Shown here: positions 1 to 6,917 of the stretch, piece after piece
Layout: the number at the start of each line of letters is the position of its first letter
Position numbering within the stretch: the stretch's first letter is position 1
Source of the DNA: JACKOD01 sp041591635
GTDB lineage: Bacteria > Pseudomonadota > Gammaproteobacteria > Pseudomonadales > Oleiphilaceae
NCBI GenBank assembly: GCA_041591635.1
Contig: JBFHRO010000074.1
Coordinates: forward strand, 1-14,128
DNA: 14,128 nt
Direction: 5' to 3'
The notes under the pieces: generated by a model
Seen by the model: only the letters and a program-made list of their open reading frames with translations
Told to the model about the DNA's origin: nothing
Databases searched by the model: none
Made by a program: the position numbers and the translations under genes

Positions 1-609
1 CAGCGGCACCGTCAAGGCTTCAGAGAACTGACGATAATGAGCCTCGGTTTTGATCGCCTCGGCAAAAATGCCGTCGGCCCCCGCCTCGACACAGGCTTGG
101 GCCCGTTCGATGGCGGCTTCCAGCCCCTCCTGGGCAAAGGCGTCGGTACGGGCCATGATGAAGAAATCGGCATCGACCCGGGCATCCACCGCGGCCTTGA
201 TGCGATCGACCATTTCGGCCTGGGACACAATCTCCTTGTTGGGGCGATGACCGCAGCGTTTTTGCGCCACCTGATCCTCGATGTGCACCGCCGCCGCGCC
301 TGCCTTTTCCATTTGCGCGATGGTGCGCGCAATGTTGAATGCTCCGCCCCAGCCGGTATCAATATCCACCAGCAGCGGCAAATCGCAGGCCGAGGTAATG
401 CGCTGCACATCGACCAGCACATCGGTCATCGAGGTCATGCCCAGATCGGGCAAGCCGTAGGACGCATTGGCCACGCCGCCGCCCGAGAGATAAATCGCCT
501 GATGGCCAATCTGTTTTGCCATCATGGCCGAGTACGCATTAATGGTGCCCACGATCTGTAGGGGCTTGTGGTCAATCAGGGCCTGTCGGAACTTTTTACC
601 TGCGCTCAT
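1..609 (-). CDS. prpB: Methylisocitrate lyase PrpB, N-terminal 203 residues (cut by left edge)
   Basis: PrpB cleaves 2-methylisocitrate to pyruvate and succinate, the last step of the 2-methylcitrate cycle for propionate breakdown in the cytoplasm. The visible 203 residues follow E. coli PrpB closely from memory. They include the early LQIVGTINAYSA stretch, the LSGGGVAN loop, metal-binding aspartates near residues 82-84 (VDIDTGWGG) and the isocitrate-lyase signature KRCGH at 117-121 with the catalytic cysteine C119. The family is normally about 290-300 residues, so roughly the last third lies left of the window. The ATG at 609 overlaps the GntR regulator stop as ATGA, and GAGAG lies a few bases upstream, which points to translational coupling. 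Plain isocitrate lyase is less likely, being longer and of different sequence. prpC and other cycle genes would be expected next but are not visible. Confidence 0.95.
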   Translation of the reverse strand, partial: MSAGKKFRQALIDHKPLQIVGTINAYSAMMAKQIGHQAIYLSGGGVANASYGLPDLGMTSMTDVLVDVQRITSACDLPLLVDIDTGWGGAFNIARTIAQMEKAGAAAVHIEDQVAQKRCGHRPNKEIVSQAEMVDRIKAAVDARVDADFFIMARTDAFAQEGLEAAIERAQACVEAGADGIFAEAIKTEAHYRQFSEALTVPL

Positions 610-1307
610 GCGGTCTCTCGCTTGTCGGTTAGAGGATGGGAAGGATTTGCCAGCTTGTGTTCAATGCTGTTGCGCGAATACAGAATATGGCGCCGCATCA
701 GCAGCTCTGCCAGTTCTTCATCGCGGTTTGAAATCGCCTGCACTATGTGCCGGTGCTCGTTGAAGGCGGTGGTCACGCGTGGCCCGGCCATGCCCAGCTG
801 CACCCGGTACATGCGCACCAGGTGATAAATGCCGTCGGATAACATCGCGATCAGATGCCGGTTTTTGCTGCCCACAATGATGCGGTAATGAAAATCCACA
901 TCGCCGGCCTCCTGGTAGTAGGATTCGTCGTGGCTCACCTCCTGGTAGTGGAGATTCAGCAAGGCGTTGAGATCGGCAATTTCGGCATCGGTCATGTGTT
1001 TGGCCGCCAGCCTCGCCGCCATCCCTTCCAGCGCCTCGCGCACCTGATACAGGCCAATCATGCCTTGCGGGGTCAGCGCCACCACCCGCGCGCCGACGTT
1101 GGCCTTGCGCTCAACGATATGGCAAGCCTCGAGGCGATTGATGGCTTCACGAATCAAGGCCCGGCTGACTTCGTATTTTGTCGACAATTCGGTTTCACTG
1201 AGTTTGGCACCCGGCGCAATCACGCCTTCGACAATATCGCGTCTCAGCTGAAAAAATGTCTTGTCGGCCGCGGTAACGGCCTGTTCGGTGAAAAAACTCA
1301 TGGGCAT
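606..1307 (-). CDS. GntR-family (FCD subfamily) regulator of the prp operon
   Basis: This 233-residue repressor-type protein has an N-terminal winged helix-turn-helix at about 17-80, with the recognition segment around LSETELSTKYEVSRALIREA. A C-terminal all-helical FCD ligand domain follows at about 85-212. Likely metal or ligand positions typical of FCD domains are D136 with H140 (DVDFHYR), H185/H187 (EHRH) and H207. Its stop overlaps the prpB start by 4 bases, so it heads the operon. In Pseudomonas a GntR protein beside prpB (PmiR) senses 2-methylisocitrate. The same role here is inferred. The open frame reaches 1421, but that would run through the trkH terminator hairpin and the promoter. 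I therefore chose the ATG at 1307, about 25 bases after the predicted transcription start. The ATG at 1301 is an equal alternative, and neither has a strong Shine-Dalgarno sequence. Confidence 0.9.
   Translation of the reverse strand: MPMSFFTEQAVTAADKTFFQLRRDIVEGVIAPGAKLSETELSTKYEVSRALIREAINRLEACHIVERKANVGARVVALTPQGMIGLYQVREALEGMAARLAAKHMTDAEIADLNALLNLHYQEVSHDESYYQEAGDVDFHYRIIVGSKNRHLIAMLSDGIYHLVRMYRVQLGMAGPRVTTAFNEHRHIVQAISNRDEELAELLMRRHILYSRNSIEHKLANPSHPLTDKRETA
1178..1187. promoter_or_regulatory. Third TTGTCGACAA palindrome inside the gntR coding region
   Basis: This exact copy of the upstream palindrome lies inside the regulator gene, about 150 bases downstream of the promoter. It encodes part of LSTKY in the DNA-binding domain. 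It may be an auxiliary operator or a chance product of codon choice. Confidence 0.35.
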
Positions 1308-1330
1308 TGTACGACACTCAGCCAACCAAA

Positions 1331-1340
1331 GTGTCGACAA
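1331..1340. promoter_or_regulatory. Putative GntR operator at the transcription start
   Basis: GTGTCGACAA has nine of ten bases of the perfect palindrome TTGTCGACAA. It overlaps the last bases of the -10 element and covers the predicted start site, an ideal position for autorepression. Paired TTGT/ACAA half-sites are typical of FCD-type GntR proteins. The assignment to this regulator is inferred. Confidence 0.6.
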
Positions 1341-1367
1341 TATAGTCAGGAAAGGGGCATTCGTCAA
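1339..1367 (-). promoter_or_regulatory. Sigma70-type promoter of gntR-prpB
   Basis: Read on the minus strand, TTGACG (1367-1362) is followed by a 17-base spacer and TATATT (1344-1339). This is the best match to a sigma70 promoter in the window. Transcription would start near 1332, about 25 bases before the ATG at 1307. The -10 element runs directly into the palindromic operator at 1331-1340. Confidence 0.75.
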
Positions 1368-1383
1368 ATAGAAAGCGGCATAA

Positions 1384-1393
1384 TTGTCGACAA
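1384..1393. promoter_or_regulatory. Putative upstream GntR operator (perfect palindrome)
   Basis: TTGTCGACAA is a perfect ten-base palindrome upstream of the -35 element. It lies 53 bases from the operator at the start site, about five helical turns, so the two sites face the same side of the DNA and could be bridged by looping. It follows the trkH terminator hairpin directly. Confidence 0.6.
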
Positions 1394-1402
1394 CACAAGG
1401 GA

Positions 1403-1421
1403 GTGGGGTAACCAGCCCCAC
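1403..1421 (-). terminator. Hairpin downstream of trkH
   Basis: GTGGGG and CCCCAC form a six-pair stem with one added G-T pair around a five-base loop, starting about 20 bases after the trkH stop. On the minus strand it is followed by the moderately T-rich TCCCTTGTGTTGT. It probably ends the kdpD-kdpE-trkH transcript before the gntR-prpB promoter. The T-tract is imperfect. Confidence 0.5.
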
Positions 1422-1440
1422 GCCAATGCCAGCCTTGCCA

Positions 1441-2892
1441 CTAGCGCCAGAATGCCGGCGACACCAGTGCGATCAGAGAGAAGTATTCCAAACGACCCAG
1501 AATCATTGCACCCGACAAACACCAGGTGCCGGCATCGGACACAGGCTGAAAATTTGACCCCAGCTCGCCAAACGCCGGCCCTAGCACGTTCAGGCACGCA
1601 CCTACGGCACTTAACGACGACCAGAAGTCCAGACCGGTCGCAATCAGCAGCAATGTCAGCACCATCGAGGAGGCGGCCGCGATGGTCATAAAAGCCATGG
1701 TGGCACGCAGCACATCGGCCCCTGCAGGACGACCCTGGTATTTGACAGAAAACACCCCCGAAGGATGAATCAGGCGACGCATGTGTAAATGAATGAGTTT
1801 GACGCTCAGTATGTTGCGAATGATTTTGTTGCCGCCGGCGGTAGAGCCGGCACAGCCTCCCAGGTAACCGGCAAAGAAAAGCAAAAAGGTCACCGCGTAG
1901 GGCCAGTCAGCAAAACCGGCGGCGCCAAAACCGGTGCTGGTGATAAACGAAATCAAATGAAAGGTCGCCTGATTCAGCGCGGTCAAGGGGCTGTCAAAGG
2001 TATTGGCACGCAAAAGCAGCAGGGTCAGCAACAGCGACAGGCACAGAATCAGATACACAAAGACGCGGGTTTCCTCATCTCGCCAGTACAAGCCCGGCTT
2101 GGCGGCGCGCCACACCCGAAAGTGCAGGGCAAAATTGATGGCGCCCAAAAGCATAAACAGATCGCACACCAGCAACAGGCCGGCGCTGTCAAAGTACCCC
2201 ATGCTGGCGTCGTGGGTAGAAAACCCGCCCGTTGACACAGTAGAAAAGCTGTGGGCGATCGCATCGTAGGCACTCATGCCACCCCAGTAGTAAGCCAGTG
2301 CGCACAGGGTGGTCAGTGCCAGATAAACAAACCACAAGTAGTGCGCCGTATTGGCTACCCGGGGAGACAGTTTGTCATCCTTGATGGGGCCAGGCGTTTC
2401 GGCCTTGAGCAGTTTCATACCACCGACGTTCAGCATCGGCAGCACCGCCACAACAAAGATCACCACCCCCAGGCCGCCAAGCCACTGCAGGAACTGGCGA
2501 TACAGCAAAAACGACTTTGACATTTGATCGAGGCCCGACAGGATGGTGGCGCCGGTTGTCGTCAGGGCACTGACCGACTCGAACACGCCATCGGTGAAAG
2601 ACACCTTGGCAATCAATACAACGGGAATCCCCCCCAGCACACCACAACAGGTCCAGGTCAGCACCGCGAACAGCAAGGCATCGCGAAAGCCGATTTTTGC
2701 GGCATCAATTTGCTTTAGCCGCAGCAAGAACCCAAGGGCCACCGACAAAATGCCAGCCGCAGGCACAAGAAAACCGCTTTCTTCATGATCCTGAAAGACC
2801 AGCCAGGAGAGGCCGCCAAAGCCCAGCTGGACCAGGCCCATTAACCCGACCGGAAACACCAGTAAAAAACAGATGGTTTTTTTACTTGTCAT
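1441..2892 (-). CDS. trkH: TrkH-family potassium uptake channel/transporter subunit
   Basis: This 483-residue inner-membrane protein matches the full length of TrkH, which takes up potassium with the cytoplasmic NAD-binding subunit TrkA. Four selectivity-filter repeats are visible: TTTGAT (111-116), STGGFST (220-226), STGFGAAGF (319-327) and NVLGPAFGELG (435-445). The family segment GGCAGSTAGG lies at 346-355 and the typical C-terminus GRLEYFSLIALVSPAFWR at 466-483. Many hydrophobic helices surround these repeats. The fourth filter repeat departs from the usual NNLGPGLG (V for the second N, AF for GL), so ion selectivity could be shifted. The ATG at 2892 lies 40 bases after the response-regulator stop, with GAGGTG about 12 bases upstream. 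No trkA is in the window. Being in a Kdp-type two-component operon suggests low-potassium or osmotic control. Confidence 0.95.
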   Translation of the reverse strand: MTSKKTICFLLVFPVGLMGLVQLGFGGLSWLVFQDHEESGFLVPAAGILSVALGFLLRLKQIDAAKIGFRDALLFAVLTWTCCGVLGGIPVVLIAKVSFTDGVFESVSALTTTGATILSGLDQMSKSFLLYRQFLQWLGGLGVVIFVVAVLPMLNVGGMKLLKAETPGPIKDDKLSPRVANTAHYLWFVYLALTTLCALAYYWGGMSAYDAIAHSFSTVSTGGFSTHDASMGYFDSAGLLLVCDLFMLLGAINFALHFRVWRAAKPGLYWRDEETRVFVYLILCLSLLLTLLLLRANTFDSPLTALNQATFHLISFITSTGFGAAGFADWPYAVTFLLFFAGYLGGCAGSTAGGNKIIRNILSVKLIHLHMRRLIHPSGVFSVKYQGRPAGADVLRATMAFMTIAAASSMVLTLLLIATGLDFWSSLSAVGACLNVLGPAFGELGSNFQPVSDAGTWCLSGAMILGRLEYFSLIALVSPAFWR

Positions 2893-2918
2893 AGCCGCAG
2901 ATCACACCTCAACCCGAA

Positions 2919-2937
2919 CCTGAGCAAAACACTCAGG
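2919..2937. repeat. Small inverted repeat between the response regulator and trkH
   Basis: CCTGAG and CTCAGG form a six-pair stem around a seven-base loop. The hairpin includes the response-regulator stop codon. Neither strand has a T-tract after it, so it is not a clear terminator. It might adjust trkH expression relative to the two upstream genes or protect the mRNA end. Confidence 0.3.
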
Positions 2938-3637
2938 GCTCTGGCGTTTCAAACTGAAACCGATAACCAATGCCCATTTCCGTCAGCAGGTAACGTGGCT
3001 GTGCCGGATTGTCTTCAAGCTTGTGCCGCAGCTGCGCCATGTGCACCCGCACATAGTGATTCTGGTCGGTATGGGCATTGCCCCACACCTCCTTCAATAT
3101 CTGCCGATACGTAAGTACCTTGCCGTTATGAGACACCAGCAGTTGCAAAATGCGATACTCTGTTGGAGTCAGATGTACCAGCTCACCCCGCCGCCACACC
3201 AGGCGCTGACTGAAATCAATGATCCAGTCACCCCATTCGAAACGGGCCTTTTGAGGTTGCCCCTGAAACTTCACATGCCTTAGGGCAACCCGAATACGGG
3301 CAAGCAACTCCTTCGAACCAAAGGGCTTGGTGAGATAGTCATCGGCGCCACAATCCAGCGCCCGGACCTTGTCATTTTCCTGGTCGCGCGCCGAAATAAC
3401 GACCACCGGCACCTCCGACCACTCGCGTATTTTGGTCACCACCGTCAGCCCATCACCGTCGGGCAATCCCAGATCCAGCAGTATGATCACCGGCTCGGCT
3501 TCGGCTGCCATCAGAATCCCGTCCCGGGCATTGGTGACACAGCAGGTTTCATAACCATGCCCCGTCAGCAGCACCTGCAAAAATCGCTGCATCTGCACAT
3601 CGTCTTCAATAATCAGAATCTTGCGCGCCATGGTCAT
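2933..3637 (-). CDS. kdpE: KdpE-like OmpR-family response regulator
   Basis: This 234-residue regulator has an N-terminal receiver domain (about 5-122) and a C-terminal winged-helix DNA-binding domain (about 132-228). The acidic pocket is E11-D13, the phosphoacceptor is D55 in LLDLGLPDGDG, the switch residue is S82 and the conserved lysine is K104 in LTKPF. The stretches LDLGLPDGDG, GADDYLTKPFG, VHLTPTEYRIL and GIGYRF match E. coli KdpE closely from memory, much more than a generic OmpR regulator. The ATG at 3637 overlaps the sensor-kinase stop as ATGA and has GGAG about ten bases upstream, so it was preferred to the ATG at 3631. In E. coli KdpE activates kdpFABC. Here the adjacent output gene is trkH, so the target is probably trkH, which is inferred from order only. 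Confidence 0.92.
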   Translation of the reverse strand: MTMARKILIIEDDVQMQRFLQVLLTGHGYETCCVTNARDGILMAAEAEPVIILLDLGLPDGDGLTVVTKIREWSEVPVVVISARDQENDKVRALDCGADDYLTKPFGSKELLARIRVALRHVKFQGQPQKARFEWGDWIIDFSQRLVWRRGELVHLTPTEYRILQLLVSHNGKVLTYRQILKEVWGNAHTDQNHYVRVHMAQLRHKLEDNPAQPRYLLTEMGIGYRFQFETPEP

Positions 3638-5562
3638 TGCATCGGTACTCCGTCAAATTCATTGGCGGTATATGGCAAGGTGACGGTCACCATCGCCCCT
3701 CCCAGGGGGCCGTTCTGCGCCAGGATAGTGCCGCCATGGGCTTCCACGATCGATTTGCTGATTGCCAGGCCAAGCCCTGTACCCCCTACCTCCTCATGCA
3801 CGCGGTAGAAATGAGAAAACAACTGCTGATCATCGCTGCCATGCAAGCCCACCCCTTGATCCTCAACACTCAGCCGGTAGTGCGCCCCAAGGCGCTGGCC
3901 GCAAATCCGGATCAGGGTCTGGGGGGCGCTGAACTTCACCGCATTATCCAGAAGGTTCGACATCACTATCTCCATCAGCGAGGGATCCATGGCGACCAGC
4001 CAGGTATCGTCCATGTGAATTTCGACGCGATGCTGCTCCAGCCGATGCTTCATGGTGGCCAGCACGCAACCTGCAAATTCCTCGGGATTATGCAGTTCAA
4101 TTCTGGCTTTGAGCCTGCCACCTAACGTCCGGCTCATTTGCAACAGATTCGTTACCTTTTGAGAGAGCCGCTCCGACAGGTCATAAATGGTATCTAGGCA
4201 CTCGCGAGTCACCTCGGCCTGGACCACCACCTCACGATCAAGCAAGGTAGTCGCCAGCCCCATAATGGTTGCCAGCGGGGTTCTCAGATCGTGCGATACC
4301 GCGCTTAAAATCGCATTGCGCAATTGCTCGCTTTCCACCTGCAATTGCGCCTGCCGGGCCTGTTCGGCAAGCGAGGTTCGGGTAATCGCCAGTCGCACCA
4401 ATGACAGACAGGTATCGAGCAGGTGCCGCTGACTCGAATCCAGTGCCTGTTCGGTACAGATCACCAGAATCAGATGAGTCGCAGGTCCTACCGGATAGTA
4501 ATGCCAGTTCAGATCACCGATAACCTCGTGAATCTCGCCTTGGCACTCAAGGCTCTGCCCGGCGGCCGCTCGCGAAATCTGTGACAGCTCCAGCGTGGAT
4601 GCCTGGTTTACCGCTTGCAGGCCGTCGCCGTCGTACCTGAATATGCCAACCTCACCATCACTGATGGCCGTTAAATTGACAAAAGCCTGATGAATCAGCT
4701 CATGGCTGTGCTGGATGGTCGCCAGCGATCGCGCCAGGGAATACAACTCCGCGAGCTGTTTCTCTCTTGCTGCACTCTCTCGCAACTGCTGCTTCGCCCG
4801 TTCGCTCAAGGAGCTGAAAATGAAGCCAACAATGGTCATTACCGCAAAAGAGATGAGGTACTTCTCGTGATCAACGGCAAAGGTGTGAAAAGGCGAAACA
4901 AAAAAATAATCAAAGGCTGCCACGCTTGCCAAGGCCGCGCACAAGGTCGGCCCGCGACTGAACCGATAGGCCAGAACCAGCACATTGGCAAGGTACGCCA
5001 TCATGATGTCAGCCTCGGCGATCACCGATTTGATCAACTGCAAAGCCGCCGTCAGAAGCGCTACCGCCATAACGCAGACCAGGTATTCCGGCAGCTGATG
5101 CATCCAGGCCTGGTTTTTCTGAAACGAGGCAAGATCAACCGCGCGTACCTCGACCCGGGAGAATCGACGGGCTATTTCACCACGGGCCCGTTCCTGCCAT
5201 CCGGCATACCAGCCCGGCCTGGCCGACTGACCAATAACAATCGTGGTCGGCGTGTGGGCATCAAGGTACGCCATAAGCCCGGCAACGCGATCCGGATCCG
5301 ACCGCTGGATACTCTGGGCACCCAACTGCCGGGCAAACGCCTGTGAGCGGTTGATCCGGCGCTGCGTTGAACGATCCGCACCCGGGGGGCAGAGGAAGAG
5401 CACCACCAGCGGCCGGCCACCGTCACGGGCATAGTCTGCCCCTGCCGCAATTAGCTTCTGTGTGCCTGGCGCGCCTTCCACACACACAACCACGGGAGCA
5501 ATTAACATGCAACAGTGTCTCAACGAAAGAAAAAACAGGGGCTGCGTACCGGTGGCAGGCAA
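3634..5562 (-). CDS. KdpD-like sensor histidine kinase lacking the N-terminal KdpD domain
   Basis: This 642-residue membrane kinase is probably the partner of the downstream KdpE-like regulator. In order: a universal-stress-protein-like domain (about 19-145), a four-helix DUF4118 membrane domain (about 158-252, with AYRFSRGPTLCAALASVAAF), a GAF-like region (about 280-395), a dimerisation domain with phosphoacceptor H424 (SHDLRTPL), and an ATPase domain with N-box N536/N540, DQGVG (568-572) and GGTGLGLA (593-600). E. coli KdpD is about 890 residues with its histidine near 673. The whole N-terminal KdpD domain with the Walker motif is absent, and only 108 bases separate this gene from the next, so it is not hidden upstream. 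I chose the TTG at 5562 because AAGGTGG lies 7 bases before it. The ATG at 5508, exactly where the first domain begins, is the alternative. Confidence 0.9.
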   Translation of the reverse strand: MPATGTQPLFFLSLRHCCMLIAPVVVCVEGAPGTQKLIAAGADYARDGGRPLVVLFLCPPGADRSTQRRINRSQAFARQLGAQSIQRSDPDRVAGLMAYLDAHTPTTIVIGQSARPGWYAGWQERARGEIARRFSRVEVRAVDLASFQKNQAWMHQLPEYLVCVMAVALLTAALQLIKSVIAEADIMMAYLANVLVLAYRFSRGPTLCAALASVAAFDYFFVSPFHTFAVDHEKYLISFAVMTIVGFIFSSLSERAKQQLRESAAREKQLAELYSLARSLATIQHSHELIHQAFVNLTAISDGEVGIFRYDGDGLQAVNQASTLELSQISRAAAGQSLECQGEIHEVIGDLNWHYYPVGPATHLILVICTEQALDSSQRHLLDTCLSLVRLAITRTSLAEQARQAQLQVESEQLRNAILSAVSHDLRTPLATIMGLATTLLDREVVVQAEVTRECLDTIYDLSERLSQKVTNLLQMSRTLGGRLKARIELHNPEEFAGCVLATMKHRLEQHRVEIHMDDTWLVAMDPSLMEIVMSNLLDNAVKFSAPQTLIRICGQRLGAHYRLSVEDQGVGLHGSDDQQLFSHFYRVHEEVGGTGLGLAISKSIVEAHGGTILAQNGPLGGAMVTVTLPYTANEFDGVPMQ

Positions 5563-5569
5563 CAGAGCG

Positions 5570-5576
5570 CCACCTT
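5570..5576 (-). promoter_or_regulatory. Ribosome binding site supporting the TTG start of the kinase
   Basis: AAGGTGG on the minus strand differs from the consensus AAGGAGG by one base and lies 7 bases before the TTG at 5562. The ATG at 5508 has no comparable sequence in front of it. Confidence 0.5.
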
Positions 5577-5605
5577 ACCGGGTTAGATATCAAGAAACTG
5601 TCAAA

Positions 5606-5636
5606 ATTTTAGCAAGACGTATCAAGATGTTGTAAA
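5606..5636 (-). promoter_or_regulatory. Weak candidate promoter of the kdpD-kdpE-trkH operon
   Basis: On the minus strand TAAAAT (5611-5606) is a good -10 element. The nearest -35 candidates, TTTACA or TTACAA, sit at 19 or 18 bases spacing. The match is only fair, as might be expected for an activated promoter. The region between the kinase and the diguanylate cyclase (5563-5670) holds no gene. Confidence 0.35.
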
Positions 5637-5670
5637 GACTGGCGCAGAGAATGGGAGGGGACCCCAAACA

Positions 5671-6633
5671 TTACCTGTCTCTTTGCTTTTTCTCCCGATA
5701 CATCGCGGCATCAGCCTTCTCTATCATCTGCTCCACCGGCATGTCAGTATCAGGGCAAAAGTTCGCCACACCGACACTAAACTCAATGACGTAGGGCTTG
5801 TTCATTTCCTGGTTGACCCGCGCCAGGTTTTGCCGAAAGCGATCGAGCATTTCATCAATCCGGCCACTGTCGGCATCGGTCAGCATGACCACAAACTCGT
5901 CTCCCCCAAGTCTGCCTATCACATCGCTTTCCCGAAAGGTTTCCAGCAACACACCGGCAAACGCCTTAAGTGCGAAATCTCCCTCGTGGTGGCCGTAATT
6001 GTCATTGATTGGTTTGAACTTGTTTAAATCAAACAACATCACCGACAGCGGCAGTTTTTTCCGCTGGCATACCTTTCTGGTATGTTCAGCCAGCGTCAGA
6101 AATCCGCGCCGGTTGGAGATCAGCGTGAGTTCATCCAGGGTGGCCATTTGAATGGACTTGATCTCCTGTTCAATCATGGCCCCCAGGTCATTAAGCAACT
6201 GCTTGTCCTCCTCGCTCATGGTTCTTGGCTTGCAGTCAATGAGACACAAGGTTCCAATACTGATGCCAGGCCTTATCTTCAAGGGATAGCCGGCATAAAA
6301 CCGGATATTGGGCTCATCTGTGACCAGTGGGTTATCTTGAAAACGCTCATCTTCTATGGCGTCGGGAATGATAAACAAGGCATCGCCGTGAATGGCGTGG
6401 CCACAAAAGGAAATCTCCCGCGACGTCTCGGTGGCCTCCAGCCCTTGTTTGGACTTGAACCATTGGCGATCCTGGTCGACCAGGCTGACAAGAGAAATGG
6501 GCACACCAAACATGCGTCTCGCCATGCGGGTAACGCGATCAAAACGCTCTTCGTGTGAGGTATCCAGTATTTCCAGTGTGCGCAATGCATGAAGCCGCTC
6601 GGCTTCGTTTTCAGGTATCTTTGGCTTGATCAT
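5671..6633 (-). CDS. GAF-GGDEF diguanylate cyclase
   Basis: This 320-residue cytoplasmic protein probably makes cyclic-di-GMP from two GTP. The N-terminal GAF domain (about 20-158) has the SLVDQDRQWFKS and EISFCGHAI stretches common in GAF domains paired with GGDEF. The C-terminal GGDEF domain (about 165-318) has DELTLISNRRGF, the metal and substrate segment FDLNKFKPINDNYGH (201-215), an intact GGDEF active site at 243-247 and SVGVA at 286-290. The product-inhibition site RxxD is present as RESD at 234-237, exactly five residues before GGDEF, so feedback inhibition is likely. There is no membrane segment and no EAL domain. The ATG at 6633 has GGGAGG about four bases upstream. It is transcribed away from the PAS/CheZ-tail gene and may share its regulatory region. 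The signal sensed by the GAF domain is unknown. Confidence 0.95.
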   Translation of the reverse strand: MIKPKIPENEAERLHALRTLEILDTSHEERFDRVTRMARRMFGVPISLVSLVDQDRQWFKSKQGLEATETSREISFCGHAIHGDALFIIPDAIEDERFQDNPLVTDEPNIRFYAGYPLKIRPGISIGTLCLIDCKPRTMSEEDKQLLNDLGAMIEQEIKSIQMATLDELTLISNRRGFLTLAEHTRKVCQRKKLPLSVMLFDLNKFKPINDNYGHHEGDFALKAFAGVLLETFRESDVIGRLGGDEFVVMLTDADSGRIDEMLDRFRQNLARVNQEMNKPYVIEFSVGVANFCPDTDMPVEQMIEKADAAMYREKKQRDR

Positions 6634-6917
6634 GAATCCTCCCGCCTTAATCTACAGTACTGCAAACAAGTCTAGCTCAGCACAGTCAAAGCACCTCGCC
6701 GATTTCTGGATAAGGGTGTTTTGGTGGCGCCTGTCTGATGTGCGATCCGCCATTTGACCGGTTTTTGTATTCCACCCGGTTGGCAGGGCGAAAGATCGCC
6801 ATTATTGGCTACACTGTAACGACTGAGCCGAAATTACCGCTGTACCGCCAGCCAAACTGACACGGCCGCCGTCCGCCAGACGGGTATATCCAACGAACGA
6901 ACCGGGGAGACTCTACG
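6634..6917. other. Divergent intergenic region of 284 bases
   Basis: This region separates the diguanylate cyclase and the PAS/CheZ-tail gene, so it must hold both promoters. I looked for -35/-10 pairs on both strands and found none with acceptable spacing. A small inverted repeat, CCGTC/GACGG with a five-base loop (6869-6883), lies 35 bases before the plus-strand gene. GCCGAAAT near 6825 resembles a flagellar sigma28 -10 box but lacks a convincing -35. No small gene is evident. Confidence 0.4.
6904..6909 (+). promoter_or_regulatory. Ribosome binding site supporting a TTG start
   Basis: GGGGAG lies 8 bases before the TTG at 6918, but 14 bases before the ATG at 6924. The spacing favours the TTG start of the PAS/CheZ-tail protein. 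Confidence 0.5.

Noticed and set aside
37..561. Plus-strand open frame of 174 codons opposite prpB
   Set aside because: It is antisense to strongly conserved prpB, has low-complexity His/Gly-rich composition and shows no domain.
1308..1421. N-terminal extension of the GntR regulator up to 1421
   Set aside because: It would translate the trkH terminator hairpin, an operator and the whole promoter, and the added residues are not GntR-like.
855..1691. Plus-strand open frame of 278 codons across gntR, its promoter and the trkH end
   Set aside because: It is antisense to two clear genes, resembles no known protein, and runs through a promoter and terminator. It is a shadow frame.
2919..2937. Hairpin after the response regulator as a terminator
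   Set aside because: Its stem is short with no T-tract on either strand, and the 40-base spacing to trkH fits an operon better than a transcript end.
6818..6832. GCCGAAAT as a sigma28 flagellar promoter for the CheZ-tail gene
   Set aside because: The -10 box is only partial and there is no TAAA-type -35 element at the right distance, so it is not enough to call.
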